A stretch of DNA of 64,000 bases, taken from contig OY282560.1 of assembly GCA_958295665.1 (NCBI GenBank), positions 306,633,236 through 306,697,235 of the forward strand. The letters are read 5' to 3'. Below, one piece after another: positions 1-10,073 of the stretch (within the stretch, counting starts at the first letter, position 1; every line of letters starts with the position of its first letter). The translations under genes and the position numbers were made by a program. The notes beneath the pieces were generated by a model. It made no database searches and was not told the DNA's origin. It was given only the letters and a program-made list of their open reading frames with translations. Source of the stretch: Tipula vernalis (Eukaryota > Arthropoda > Insecta > Diptera > Tipulidae).

Positions 1-11
1 TGATGCCTCTA

Positions 12-25
12 TCAATAGGTATTGA
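12..25. other. Invariant dyad TCAATA-gg-TATTGA (monomer positions 12-25)
   Basis: A perfect 6-bp inverted repeat with a 2-bp centre, present in essentially every monomer. The only breaks I noticed are single-base changes in the monomers at 18416 (position 18 g to a), 59722 (13 c to t) and 59892 (21 a to c). A second, overlapping arm pair, positions 3-8 with 17-22, is perfect (ATACCT / AGGTAT) only in monomers with 5a (classes E, X and some P, L and C) and has one mismatch (g opposite t) in the 5g classes. So two alternative small hairpins compete here. A protein-binding or non-B-DNA role is inference. Confidence 0.7.
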
Positions 26-87
26 GACCTGTAATTATTATGCCAACGGGCATTTAGATTACTCGAATATTTCTACCCTTTTCGTAG

Positions 88-100
88 AAAATTCAATTTT
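88..100. other. Invariant dyad AAAATT-c-AATTTT (monomer positions 88-100)
   Basis: A perfect 6-bp inverted repeat around one central base, made of A- and T-tracts. It is followed by another A-run at 105-109, giving A/T tracts at roughly 8-9 bp spacing that could favour bending. It is retained in nearly all monomers. Exceptions noticed: 89 a to t in the monomers at 14506, 15866, 20628 and 25223; 'aaaaatcaatt' at 10414 and 12118; 'attccatttt' at 5985; 'attctatttt' at 29823. The dyad lies inside the otherwise variable half of the monomer. Confidence 0.65.
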
Positions 101-1020
101 ATGGAAAATCTTCTGAACTATAGACCAGGAATTTAATGAAAATCTGCAATTGTGCTCCGATTTCGATGATTGATGCCTCTATCAATAGGTATTGAGACCT
201 GTAATTATTATGCCAACGGGCATTTAGATTGCTCGAATAATTCTACCGATTTCGTAGAAAATTCAATTTTATGGAAAATCTCCTGAACTATAGACCAGGA
301 ATTTAATGAAAATCTGCAATTGTGCTCCGATTTCGATGATTGATGCCTCTATCAATAGGTATTGAGACCTGTAATTATTATGCCAACGGGCATTTAGATT
401 ACTCGAATATTTCTACCCTTTTCGTAGAAAATTCAATTTTATGGAAAATCTTCTGAACTATAGACCAGGAATTTAATGAAAATCTGCAATTGTGCTCCGA
501 TTTCGATGATTGATGCCTCTATCAATAGGTATTGAGACCTGTAATTATTATGCCAACGGGCATTTAGATTGCTCGAATAATTCTACCGATTTCGTAGAAA
601 ATTCAATTTTATGGAAAATCTCCTGAACTATAGACCAGGAATTTAATGAAAATCTGCAATTGTGCTCCGATTTCGATGATTGATGCCTCTATCAATAGGT
701 ATTGAGACCTGTAATTATTATGCCAACGGGCATTTAGATTACTCGAATATTTCTACCCTTTTCGTAGAAAATTCAATTTTATGGAAAATCTTCTGAACTA
801 TAGACCAGGAATTTAATGAAAATCTGCAATTGTGCTCCGATTTCGATGATTGATGCCTCTATCAATAGGTATTGAGACCTGTAATTATTATGCCAACGGG
901 CATTTAGATTGCTCGAATAATTCTACCGATTTCGTAGAAAATTCAATTTTATGGAAAATCTCCTGAACTATCTATCAGGAATTTAATGAAAATCTGCAAT
1001 TGTGCTCCGATTTCGATGAT

Positions 1021-1192
1021 TGATGCCTCTATCAATAGGTATTGAGACCTGTAATTATTATGTCAACGCGCATTTAGATTGCTCGAATATTTCTACCCAT
1101 TTCGTAGAAAATTCAATTTTTTGGAAAATCTCCTGAACTATATAGACCAGGAATTTAATGAAAATCTGCAATTGTGCTCCGATTTCGATGAT
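1021..1192 (+). repeat. First class C monomer (172 bp), HOR punctuation mark
   Basis: Class C is defined by 'gtcaacgcgc' (43t, 49c), 'ttttttgg' (101t) and 'tatatagacc' (2-bp insertion near 121). I find 28 C monomers, starting at 1021, 2553, 5275, 8368, 8880, 9732, 10924, 11266, 13312, 14164, 20286, 24881, 28457, 28969, 29311, 32035, 33397, 35781, 38845, 40379, 45758, 46782, 48316, 50700, 53084, 55638, 59210 and 60402. They open most higher-order units and make a convenient landmark. Those at 2553, 24881, 28457 and 28969 also carry 5a. Those at 45758, 46782 and 50700 carry 'gctacg' (157a). Confidence 0.93.
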
Positions 1193-2552
1193 TGATGCCT
1201 CTATCAATAGGTATTGAGACCTGTAATTATTATGCCAACGGACATTTAGATTGCTCGAATAATTCTACCCATTTCGTAGAAAATTCAATTTTATGGAAAA
1301 TCTTCTGAACTATAGACCAGGAATTTAATGAAAATCTGCAATTGTGCTCCGATTTCGATGATTGATGCCTCTATCAATAGGTATTGAGACCTGTAATTAT
1401 TATGCCAACGGGCATTTAGATTGCTCGAATAATTCTACCGATTTCGTAGAAAATTCAATTTTATGGAAAATCTCCTGAACTATAGACCAGGAATTTAATG
1501 AAAATCTGCAATTGTGCTCCGATTTCGATGATTGATGCCTCTATCAATAGGTATTGAGACCTGTAATTATTATGCCAACGGGCATTTAGATTACTCGAAT
1601 ATTTCTACCCTTTTCGTAGAAAATTCAATTTTATGGAAAATCTTCTGAACTATAGACCAGGAATTTAATGAAAATCTGCAATTGTGCTCCGATTTCGATG
1701 ATTGATGCCTCTATCAATAGGTATTGAGACCTGTAATTATTATGCCAACGGGCATTTAGATTGCTCGAATAATTCTACCGATTTCGTAGAAAATTCAATT
1801 TTATGGAAAATCTCCTGAACTATAGACCAGGAATTTAATGAAAATCTGCAATTGTGCTCCGATTTCGATGATTGATGCCTCTATCAATAGGTATTGAGAC
1901 CTGTAATTATTATGCCAACGGGCATTTAGATTACTCGAATATTTCTACCCTTTTCGTAGAAAATTCAATTTTATGGAAAATCTTCTGAACTATAGACCAG
2001 GAATTTAATGAAAATCTGCAATTGTGCTCCGATTTCGATGATTGATGCCTCTATCAATAGGTATTGAGACCTGTAATTATTATGCCAACGGGCATTTAGA
2101 TTGCTCGAATAATTCTACCGATTTCGTAGAAAATTCAATTTTATGGAAAATCTCCTGAACTATAGACCAGGAATTTAATGAAAATCTGCAATTGTGCTCC
2201 GATTTCGATGATTGATGCCTCTATCAATAGGTATTGAGACCTGTAATTATTATGCCAACGGGCATTTAGATTACTCGAATATTTCTACCCTTTTCGTAGA
2301 AAATTCAATTTTATGGAAAATCTTCTGAACTATAGACCAGGAATTTAATGAAAATCTGCAATTGTGCTCCGATTTCGATGATTGATGCCTCTATCAATAG
2401 GTATTGAGACCTGTAATTATTATGCCAACGGGCATTTAGATTGCTCGAATAATTCTACCGATTTCGTAGAAAATTCAATTTTATGGAAAATCTCCTGAAC
2501 TATAGACCAGGAATTTAATGAAAATCTGCAATTGTGCTCCGATTTCGATGAT
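1021..2552 (+). repeat. 9-monomer HOR copy 1 (1532 bp), C-D then B-A alternation
   Basis: The order is C (1021, 172 bp), D (1193), B (1363), A (1533), B (1703), A (1873), B (2043), A (2213), B (2383). D here has 50a, 70a and 112t without the 4-bp insertion that D carries elsewhere. The unit repeats immediately downstream with 1532-bp spacing. Confidence 0.92.
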
Positions 2553-4084
2553 TGATACCTCTATCAATAGGTATTGAGACCTGTAATTATTATGTCAACG
2601 CGCATTTAGATTGCTCGAATATTTCTACCCATTTCGTAGAAAATTCAATTTTTTGGAAAATCTCCTGAACTATATAGACCAGGAATTTAATGAAAATCTG
2701 CAATTGTGCTCCGATTTCGATGATTGATGCCTCTATCAATAGGTATTGAGACCTGTAATTATTATGCCAACGGACATTTAGATTGCTCGAATAATTCTAC
2801 CCATTTCGTAGAAAATTCAATTTTATGGAAAATCTTCTGAACTATAGACCAGGAATTTAATGAAAATCTGCAATTGTGCTCCGATTTCGATGATTGATGC
2901 CTCTATCAATAGGTATTGAGACCTGTAATTATTATGCCAACGGGCATTTAGATTGCTCGAATAATTCTACCGATTTCGTAGAAAATTCAATTTTATGGAA
3001 AATCTCCTGAACTATAGACCAGGAATTTAATGAAAATCTGCAATTGTGCTCCGATTTCGATGATTGATGCCTCTATCAATAGGTATTGAGACCTGTAATT
3101 ATTATGCCAACGGGCATTTAGATTACTCGAATATTTCTACCCTTTTCGTAGAAAATTCAATTTTATGGAAAATCTTCTGAACTATAGACCAGGAATTTAA
3201 TGAAAATCTGCAATTGTGCTCCGATTTCGATGATTGATGCCTCTATCAATAGGTATTGAGACCTGTAATTATTATGCCAACGGGCATTTAGATTGCTCGA
3301 ATAATTCTACCGATTTCGTAGAAAATTCAATTTTATGGAAAATCTCCTGAACTATAGACCAGGAATTTAATGAAAATCTGCAATTGTGCTCCGATTTCGA
3401 TGATTGATGCCTCTATCAATAGGTATTGAGACCTGTAATTATTATGCCAACGGGCATTTAGATTACTCGAATATTTCTACCCTTTTCGTAGAAAATTCAA
3501 TTTTATGGAAAATCTTCTGAACTATAGACCAGGAATTTAATGAAAATCTGCAATTGTGCTCCGATTTCGATGATTGATGCCTCTATCAATAGGTATTGAG
3601 ACCTGTAATTATTATGCCAACGGGCATTTAGATTGCTCGAATAATTCTACCGATTTCGTAGAAAATTCAATTTTATGGAAAATCTCCTGAACTATAGACC
3701 AGGAATTTAATGAAAATCTGCAATTGTGCTCCGATTTCGATGATTGATGCCTCTATCAATAGGTATTGAGACCTGTAATTATTATGCCAACGGGCATTTA
3801 GATTACTCGAATATTTCTACCCTTTTCGTAGAAAATTCAATTTTATGGAAAATCTTCTGAACTATAGACCAGGAATTTAATGAAAATCTGCAATTGTGCT
3901 CCGATTTCGATGATTGATGCCTCTATCAATAGGTATTGAGACCTGTAATTATTATGCCAACGGGCATTTAGATTGCTCGAATAATTCTACCGATTTCGTA
4001 GAAAATTCAATTTTATGGAAAATCTCCTGAACTATCTATCAGGAATTTAATGAAAATCTGCAATTGTGCTCCGATTTCGATGAT
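2553..4084 (+). repeat. 9-monomer HOR copy 2 (1532 bp)
   Basis: C (2553, with 5a), D (2725), B (2895), A (3065), B (3235), A (3405), B (3575), A (3745), B* (3915). The class order is the same as copy 1. Differences noticed are the 5a in C and the 'ctat' block in the last B, which matches the B* at 851. That match suggests the units before 1021 and at 3915 are related by exchange. Confidence 0.92.
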
Positions 4085-4424
4085 TGATGCCTCTATCAAT
4101 AGGTATTGAGACCTGTAATTATTATGCCAACGGGCATTTAGATTACTCGAATATTTCTACCCTTTTCGTAGAAAATTCAATTTTATGGAAAATCTTCTGA
4201 ACTATAGACCAGGAATTTAATGAAAATCTGCAATTGTGCTCCGATTTCGATGATTGATGCCTCTATCAATAGGTATTGAGACCTGTAATTATTATGCCAA
4301 CGGGCATTTAGATTGCTCGAATAATTCTACCGATTTCGTAGAAAATTCAATTTTATGGAAAATCTCCTGAACTATAGACCAGGAATTTAATGAAAATCTG
4401 CAATTGTGCTCCGATTTCGATGAT
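4085..4424 (+). repeat. Last A-B dimer of domain I
   Basis: A (4085) and B (4255). After this the regular A/B alternation stops; class B does not recur except as the 89t variants at 14506, 20628 and 25223. Confidence 0.9.
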
Positions 4425-5446
4425 TGATACCTCTATCAATAGGTATTGAGACCTGTAATTATTATGCCAACGGGCATTTAGATTGCTCGAATATTTCTAC
4501 CCATTTCGTAGAAAATTCAATTTTATGGAAAATCTTCTGAACTATAGACCAGGAATTTAATGAAAATCTGCAATTGTGCTCCGATTTCGATGATTGATGC
4601 ATCTATCAATAGGTATTGAGACCTGTAATTATTATGCCAACGGGCATTTAGATTGCCCGAATATTTCTACCCATTTCGTAGAAAATTCAATTTTATGGAA
4701 AATCTTCTGAACTATAGACCAGGAATTTAATGAAAATCTGCAATTGTGCTCCGATTTCGATGATTGATACCTCTATCAATAGGTATTGAGACCTGTAATT
4801 AATATGCCAACGGGCATTTAGATTGCCCGAATATTTCTACCCATTTCGTAGAAAATTCAATTTTATGGAAAATCTCCTGAACTATAGACCAGGAATTTAA
4901 TGAAAATCTGCAATTGTGCTCCGATTTCTATGATTGATACCTCTATCAATAGGTATTGAGACCTGTAATTATTATGCCAACGGGCATTTAGATTGCCCGA
5001 ATATTTCTACCCATTTCGTAGAAAATTCAATTTTATGGAAAATCTTCTGAACTATAGACCAGGAATTTAATGAAAATCTGCAATTGTGCTCCGATTTCGA
5101 TGATTGATACCTCTATCAATAGGTATTGAGACCTGTAATTATTATGCCAACGGGCATTTAGATTGCTCGAATATTTCTACCCATTTCGTAGAAAATTCAA
5201 TTTTATGGAAAATCTTCTGAACTATAGACCAGGAATTTAATGAAAATCTGCAATTGTGCTCCGATTTCGATGATTGATGCCTCTATCAATAGGTATTGAG
5301 ACCTGTAATTATTATGTCAACGCGCATTTAGATTGCTCGAATATTTCTACCCATTTCGTAGAAAATTCAATTTTTTGGAAAATCTCCTGAACTATATAGA
5401 CCAGGAATTTAATGAAAATCTGCAATTGTGCTCCGATTTCGATGAT
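4425..5446 (+). repeat. Domain II start: E-P-P-P-E-C block
   Basis: E (4425), P (4595, with 'tgatgcatct', 8 t to a), P (4765, 5a and 'taattaatatg'), P (4935, 5a and 112t), E (5105), C (5275, 172 bp). The copy at 4765 ends in 'tttctatgat' (165 g to t). This composition reappears near the other end of the window at 59552-60573. Confidence 0.88.
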
Positions 5447-5644
5447 TGATGCCTCTATCAATAGGTATTGAGACCTGTAATTATTATGCCAACGGACATT
5501 TAGATTGCTCGAATAATTCTACCCATTTCGTAGAAAATTCAATTTTATGGAAAATCTCCTGAACTATACATAGACCAGGAATTTAATGAAAATCTGCAAT
5601 TGTGCTCCGATTTCGATCTGCAATTGTGCTCCGATTTCGATGAT
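5447..5644 (+). repeat. Class D monomer with 24-bp internal duplication (198 bp)
   Basis: A D monomer (50a, 70a, 112c) with the 4-bp insertion that gives 'tatacatagacc', plus a perfect tandem duplication of 24 bp beginning 'ctgcaattg' and ending 'tttcgat': copies at 5594-5617 and 5618-5641. Length is 170 + 4 + 24. It follows E-C, and the next monomer has 101t. The only comparable lesion is in the D monomer at 60574, in the same neighbourhood order. Confidence 0.95.
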
Positions 5645-7513
5645 TGATGCCTCTATCAATAGGTATTGAGACCTGTAATTATTATGCCAACGGGCATTTA
5701 GATTGCTCGAATATTTCTACCCATTTCGTAGAAAATTCAATTTTTTGGAAAATCTCCTGAACTATAGACCAGGAATTTAATGAAAATCTGCAATTGTGCT
5801 CCGATTTCGATGATTGATGCCTCTATCAATAGGTATTGAGACCTGTAATTATTATGGCAACGCGCATTTAGATTGCTCGAATATTTCTACCCATTTCGTA
5901 GAAAATTCAATTTTTTGGAAAATCTCCTGAACTATAGACCAGGAATTTAATGAAAATCTGCAATTGTGCTCCGATTTCGATGATTGATGCCTCTATCAAT
6001 AGGTATTGAGACCTGTAATTATTATGCCAACGGGCATTTAGATTACTCGAATATTTCTACCCATTTCGTAGAAAATTCCATTTTATGGAAAATCTCCTGA
6101 ACTATAGACCAGGAATTTAATGAAAATCTGCAATTGTGCTCCGATTTCGATGATTGATGCCTCTATCAATAGGTATTGAGACCTGTAATTATTATGCCAA
6201 CGGGCATTTAGATTACTCGAATATTTCTACCCTTTTCGTAGAAAATTCAATTTTATGGAAAATATTCTGAACTATAGACCAGGAATTTAATGAAAATCTG
6301 CAATTGTGCTCCGATTTCGATGATTGATGCCTCTATCAATAGGTATTGAGACCTGTAATTATTATGCCAACGGGCATTTAGATTGCTCGAATAATTCTAC
6401 CCATTTCGTATAAAATTCAATTTTATGGAAAATCTCCTGAACTATAGACCAGGAATTTAATGAAATCTGCAATTGTGCTCCGATTTCGATGATTGATGCC
6501 TCTATCAATAGGTATTGAGACCTGTAATTATTATGCCAACGGGCATTTAGATTACTCGAATATTTCTACCCATTTCGTAGAAAATTCAATTTTATGGAAA
6601 ATCTTCTGAACTATAGACCAGGAATTTAATGAAAATCTGCAATTGTGCTCCGATTTCGATGATTGATACCTCTATCAATAGGTATTGAGACCTGTAATTA
6701 TTATGCCAACGCGCATTTAGATTGCTCGAGTATTTCTACCCATTTCGTAGAAAATTCAATTTTATGGAAAATCTCCTGAACTATAGACCAGGAATTTAAT
6801 GAAAATCTGCAATTGTGCTCCGATTTCGATGATTGATGCCTCTATCAATAGGTATTGAGACCTGTAATTATTATGCCAACGGGCATTTAGATTGCTCTAA
6901 TAATTCTACCCATTTCGTATAAAGTTCAATTTTATGGAAAATCTCCTGAACTATAGACCAGGAATTTAATGAAAATCTGCAATTGTGCTCCGATTTCGAT
7001 GATTGATGCCTCTATCAATAGGTATTGAGACCTGTAATTATTATGCCAACGGGCATTTAGATTGCTTGAATATTTCTACCCATTTCGTAGAAAATTCAAT
7101 TTTATGGAAAATCTCCTGAACTATAGACCAGGAATTTAATGAAAATCTGCAATTGTGCTCCGATTTCGATGATTGATGCCTCTATCAATAGGTATTGAGA
7201 CCTGTAATTATTATGCAAACGGGCATTTAGATTGCCCGAATATTTCTACCCATTTCGTAGAAAATTCAATTTTATGGAAAATCTCCTGAACTATAGACCA
7301 GGAATTTAATGAAAATCTGCAATTGTGCTCCGATTTCGATGATTGATGCCTCTATCAATAGGTATTGAGACTTTTAATTATTATGCCGACGCGCATTTAG
7401 ATTGCTCGAATATTTCTACCCATTTCGTAGAAAATTCAATTTTATGGAAAATCTCCTGAACTATAGACCAGGAATTTAATGAAAATCTGCAATTGTGCTC
7501 CGATTTCGATGAT
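5645..7513 (+). repeat. Domain II mosaic of singleton classes
   Basis: N with 101t (5645), N with 43g, 49c and 101t (5815), K (5985), A (6155, 'aatattctg'), U (6325, 169 bp), K (6494), X (6664), U with 65t (6834), L (7004), P with 44a (7174), T-like with 29t, 31t and 45g (7344). The monomer at 6325 has lost one a from 'gaaaatctg', one of only two 1-bp deletions in the window. No short higher-order period is visible here. Confidence 0.85.
6725..6730. other. First CTCGAG site, marker of class X
   Basis: Position 67 a to g turns 'ctcgaa' into the palindrome CTCGAG (the XhoI site). By my reading about 72 monomers carry it, the first being the monomer at 6664 and the last the one at 63826. None occur in the first 6.7 kb. 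In domains V-VIII the sites fall at multiples of about 170 bp, so a digest would give a ladder, while domain I would stay intact. Confidence 0.85.
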
Positions 7514-8027
7514 TGATGCCTCTATCAATAGGTATTGAGACCTGTAATTATTATGCCAACGGACATTTAGATTGCTCGAATAATTCTACCCATTTCGTAG
7601 AAAATTCAATTTTATGGAAAATCTCCTGAACTATACATAGACCAGGAATTTAATGAAAATCTGCAATTGTGCTCCGATTTCGATGATTGATGCCTCTATC
7701 AATAGGTATTGAGACCTGTAATTATTATGCCAACGGGCATTTAGATTGCTCGAATATTTCTACCCATTTCGTAGAAAATTCAATTTTTTGGAAAATCTCC
7801 TGAACTATAGACCAGGAATTTAATGAAAATCTGCAATTGTGCTCCGATTTCGATGATTGATGCCTCTATCAATAGGTATTGAGACCTGTAATTATTATGC
7901 CAACGGGCATTTAGATTGCTTGAATATTTCTACCCATTTCGTAGAAAATTCAATTTTATGGGAAATCTCCTGAACTATAGACCAGGAATTTAATGAAAAT
8001 CTGCAATTGTGCTCCGATTTCGATGAT
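7514..8027 (+). repeat. D-N-L block
   Basis: D with the 4-bp insertion (7514, 174 bp), N with 101t (7688), L with 105g 'tatgggaaat' (7858). It leads into A with 9g (8028), P and C. The same order, with one extra N monomer, is found at 12288-13483. Confidence 0.88.
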
Positions 8028-10073
8028 TGATGCCTGTATCAATAGGTATTGAGACCTGTAATTATTATGCCAACGGGCATTTAGATTACTCGAATATTTC
8101 TACCCTTTTCGTAGAAAATTCAATTTTATGGAAAATCTTCTGAACTATAGACCAGGAATTTAATGAAAATCTGCAATTGTGCTCCGATTTCGATGATTGA
8201 TGCCTCTATCAATAGGTATTGAGACCTGTAATTATTATGCCAACGGGCATTTAGATTGCCCGAATATTTCTACCCATTTCGTAGAAAATTCAATTTTATG
8301 GAAAATCTCCTGAACTATAGACCAGGAATTTAATGAAAATCTGCAATTGTGCTCCGATTTCGATGATTGATGCCTCTATCAATAGGTATTGAGACCTGTA
8401 ATTATTATGTCAACGCGCATTTAGATTGCTCGAATATTTCTACCCATTTCGTAGAAAATTCAATTTTTTGGAAAATCTCCTGAACTATATAGACCAGGAA
8501 TTTAATGAAAATCTGCAATTGTGCTCCGATTTCGATGATTGATGCCTCTATCAATAGGTATTGAGACCTGTAATTATTATGCCAACGGGCATTTAGATTA
8601 CTCGAATATTTCTACCCTTTTCGTAGAAAATTCAATTTTATGGAAAATCTTCTGAACTATCTATCAGGAATTTAATGAAAATCTGCAATTGTGCTCCGAT
8701 TTCGATGATTGATGCCTCTATCAATAGGTATTGAGACCTGTAATTATTATGCCAACGGGCATTTAGATTGCCCGAATATTTCTACCCATTTCGTAGAAAA
8801 TTCAATTTTATGGAAAATCTCCTGAACTATAGACCAGGAATTTAATGAAAATCTGCAATTGTGCTCCGATTTCGATGATTGATGCCTCTATCAATAGGTA
8901 TTGAGACCTGTAATTATTATGTCAACGCGCATTTAGATTGCTCGAATATTTCTACCCATTTCGTAGAAAATTCAATTTTTTGGAAAATCTCCTGAACTAT
9001 ATAGACCAGGAATTTAATGAAAATCTGCAATTGTGCTCCGATTTCGATGATTGATGCCTCTATCAATAGGTATTGAGACCTGTAATTATTATGCCAACGG
9101 GCATTTAGATTACTCGAATATTTCTACCCTTTTCGTAGAAAATTCAATTTTATGGAAAATCTTCTGAACTATCTATCAGGAATTTAATGAAAATCTGCAA
9201 TTGTGCTCCGATTTCGATGATTGATGCCTCTATCAATAGGTATTGAGACCTGTAATTATTATGCCAACGGGCATTTAGATTGCCCGAATATTTCTACCCA
9301 TTTCGTAGAAAATTCAATTTTATGGAAAATCTCCTGAACTATAGACCAGGAATTTAATGAAAATCTGCAATTGTGCTCCGATTTCGATGATTGATGCCTG
9401 TATCAATAGGTATTGAGACCTGTAATTATTATGCCAACGGGCATTTAGATTACTCGAATATTTCTACCCTTTTCGTAGAAAATTCAATTTTATGGAAAAT
9501 CTTCTGAACTATAGACCAGGAATTTAATGAAAATCTGCAATTGTGCTCCGATTTCGATGATTGATGCCTCTATCAATAGGTATTGAGACCTGTAATTATT
9601 ATGCCAACGGGCATTTAGATTGCCCGAATATTTCTACCCATTTCGTAGAAAATTCAATTTTATGGAAAATCTCCTGAACTATAGACCAGGAATTTAATGA
9701 AAATCTGCAATTGTGCTCCGATTTCGATGATTGATGCCTCTATCAATAGGTATTGAGACCTGTAATTATTATGTCAACGCGCATTTAGATTGCTCGAATA
9801 TTTCTACCCATTTCGTAGAAAATTCAATTTTTTGGAAAATCTCCTGAACTATATAGACCAGGAATTTAATGAAAATCTGCAATTGTGCTCCGATTTCGAT
9901 GATTGATGCCTCTATCAATAGGTATTGAGACCTGTAATTATTATGCCAACGGGCATTTAGATTACTCGAATATTTCTACCCTTTTCGTAGAAAATTCAAT
10001 TTTATGGAAAATCTTCTGAACTATCTATCAGGAATTTAATGAAAATCTGCAATTGTGCTCCGATTTCGATGAT
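8028..10073 (+). repeat. Domain III: C-A*-P trimers (512 bp) and relatives
   Basis: A with 9g (8028), P (8198), C (8368), A* (8540), P (8710), C (8880), A* (9052), P (9222), A with 9g (9392), P (9562), C (9732), A* (9904). A* carries the 'ctat' block at 122-125. C-A*-P is tandemly repeated at 8368-8879 and 8880-9391 (512 bp each). A(9g)-P-C-A* occurs at 8028 and again at 9392, 1364 bp apart. Confidence 0.9.

Larger units (their letters stand above)
1..170 (+). repeat. Reference monomer (class A, 170 bp)
   Basis: Used as the coordinate system for all other monomers. It has 57 G+C of 170 (33.5%) and five CpGs. Class-diagnostic changes cluster at positions 43-112 (43, 44, 49-51, 61-70, 78-79, 87, 89, 101, 105, 112). 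Positions 10-28 and 126-156 are almost unchanged in all 376 copies. Almost all length variation is at one spot, near 121. The monomer is not coding. All three forward frames carry stops (for example tga at 1 and 167, tag at 55, 85 and 121, taa at 134, and tga at 114 as the only stop in its frame). Because 170 is not a multiple of 3, a frame must pass through all three phases in successive copies. I estimate the longest stop-free stretch at about 115 bp forward and 145 bp reverse, slightly more (about 0.2 kb) across 172-bp units. Confidence 0.95.
1..1020 (+). repeat. Domain I: three A-B dimers (340-bp period)
   Basis: Monomers at 1 (A), 171 (B), 341 (A), 511 (B), 681 (A) and 851 (B*). A and B differ at 61, 70, 78, 79 and 112. 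The A copies look identical to each other, as do the B copies, so the effective repeat is the 340-bp dimer. The last copy (851-1020) is B*: 'agac' at 122-125 is replaced by 'ctat', three substitutions in four bases. The same block change recurs in the B monomer at 3915 and in A monomers at 8540, 9052, 9904 and 11438. Confidence 0.93.

Noticed and set aside
16..70. RNA polymerase III A and B boxes (tRNA- or SINE-derived monomer)
   Set aside because: 'gctcgaat' resembles part of a B box, but several fixed positions mismatch, and the A-box-like 'taggtattgag' fails at key sites. No tRNA fold is evident.
81..95. CENP-B box
   Set aside because: 'TTCG' followed four bases later by 'A' matches half of the box, but the required CGGG is 'ttca' here. 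The CGGG at 47-50 lacks the rest of the motif, and the P-class 'cccg' lacks the distal CGAA.
1..170. Primate alpha satellite (171 bp)
   Set aside because: Only the length is similar. None of the recognisable alpha-satellite sequence is present and the base order is unrelated.
5594..5641. Insertion of foreign DNA at 5.6 kb
   Set aside because: The extra 24 bases are an exact copy of the adjacent monomer segment, so it is a tandem duplication.
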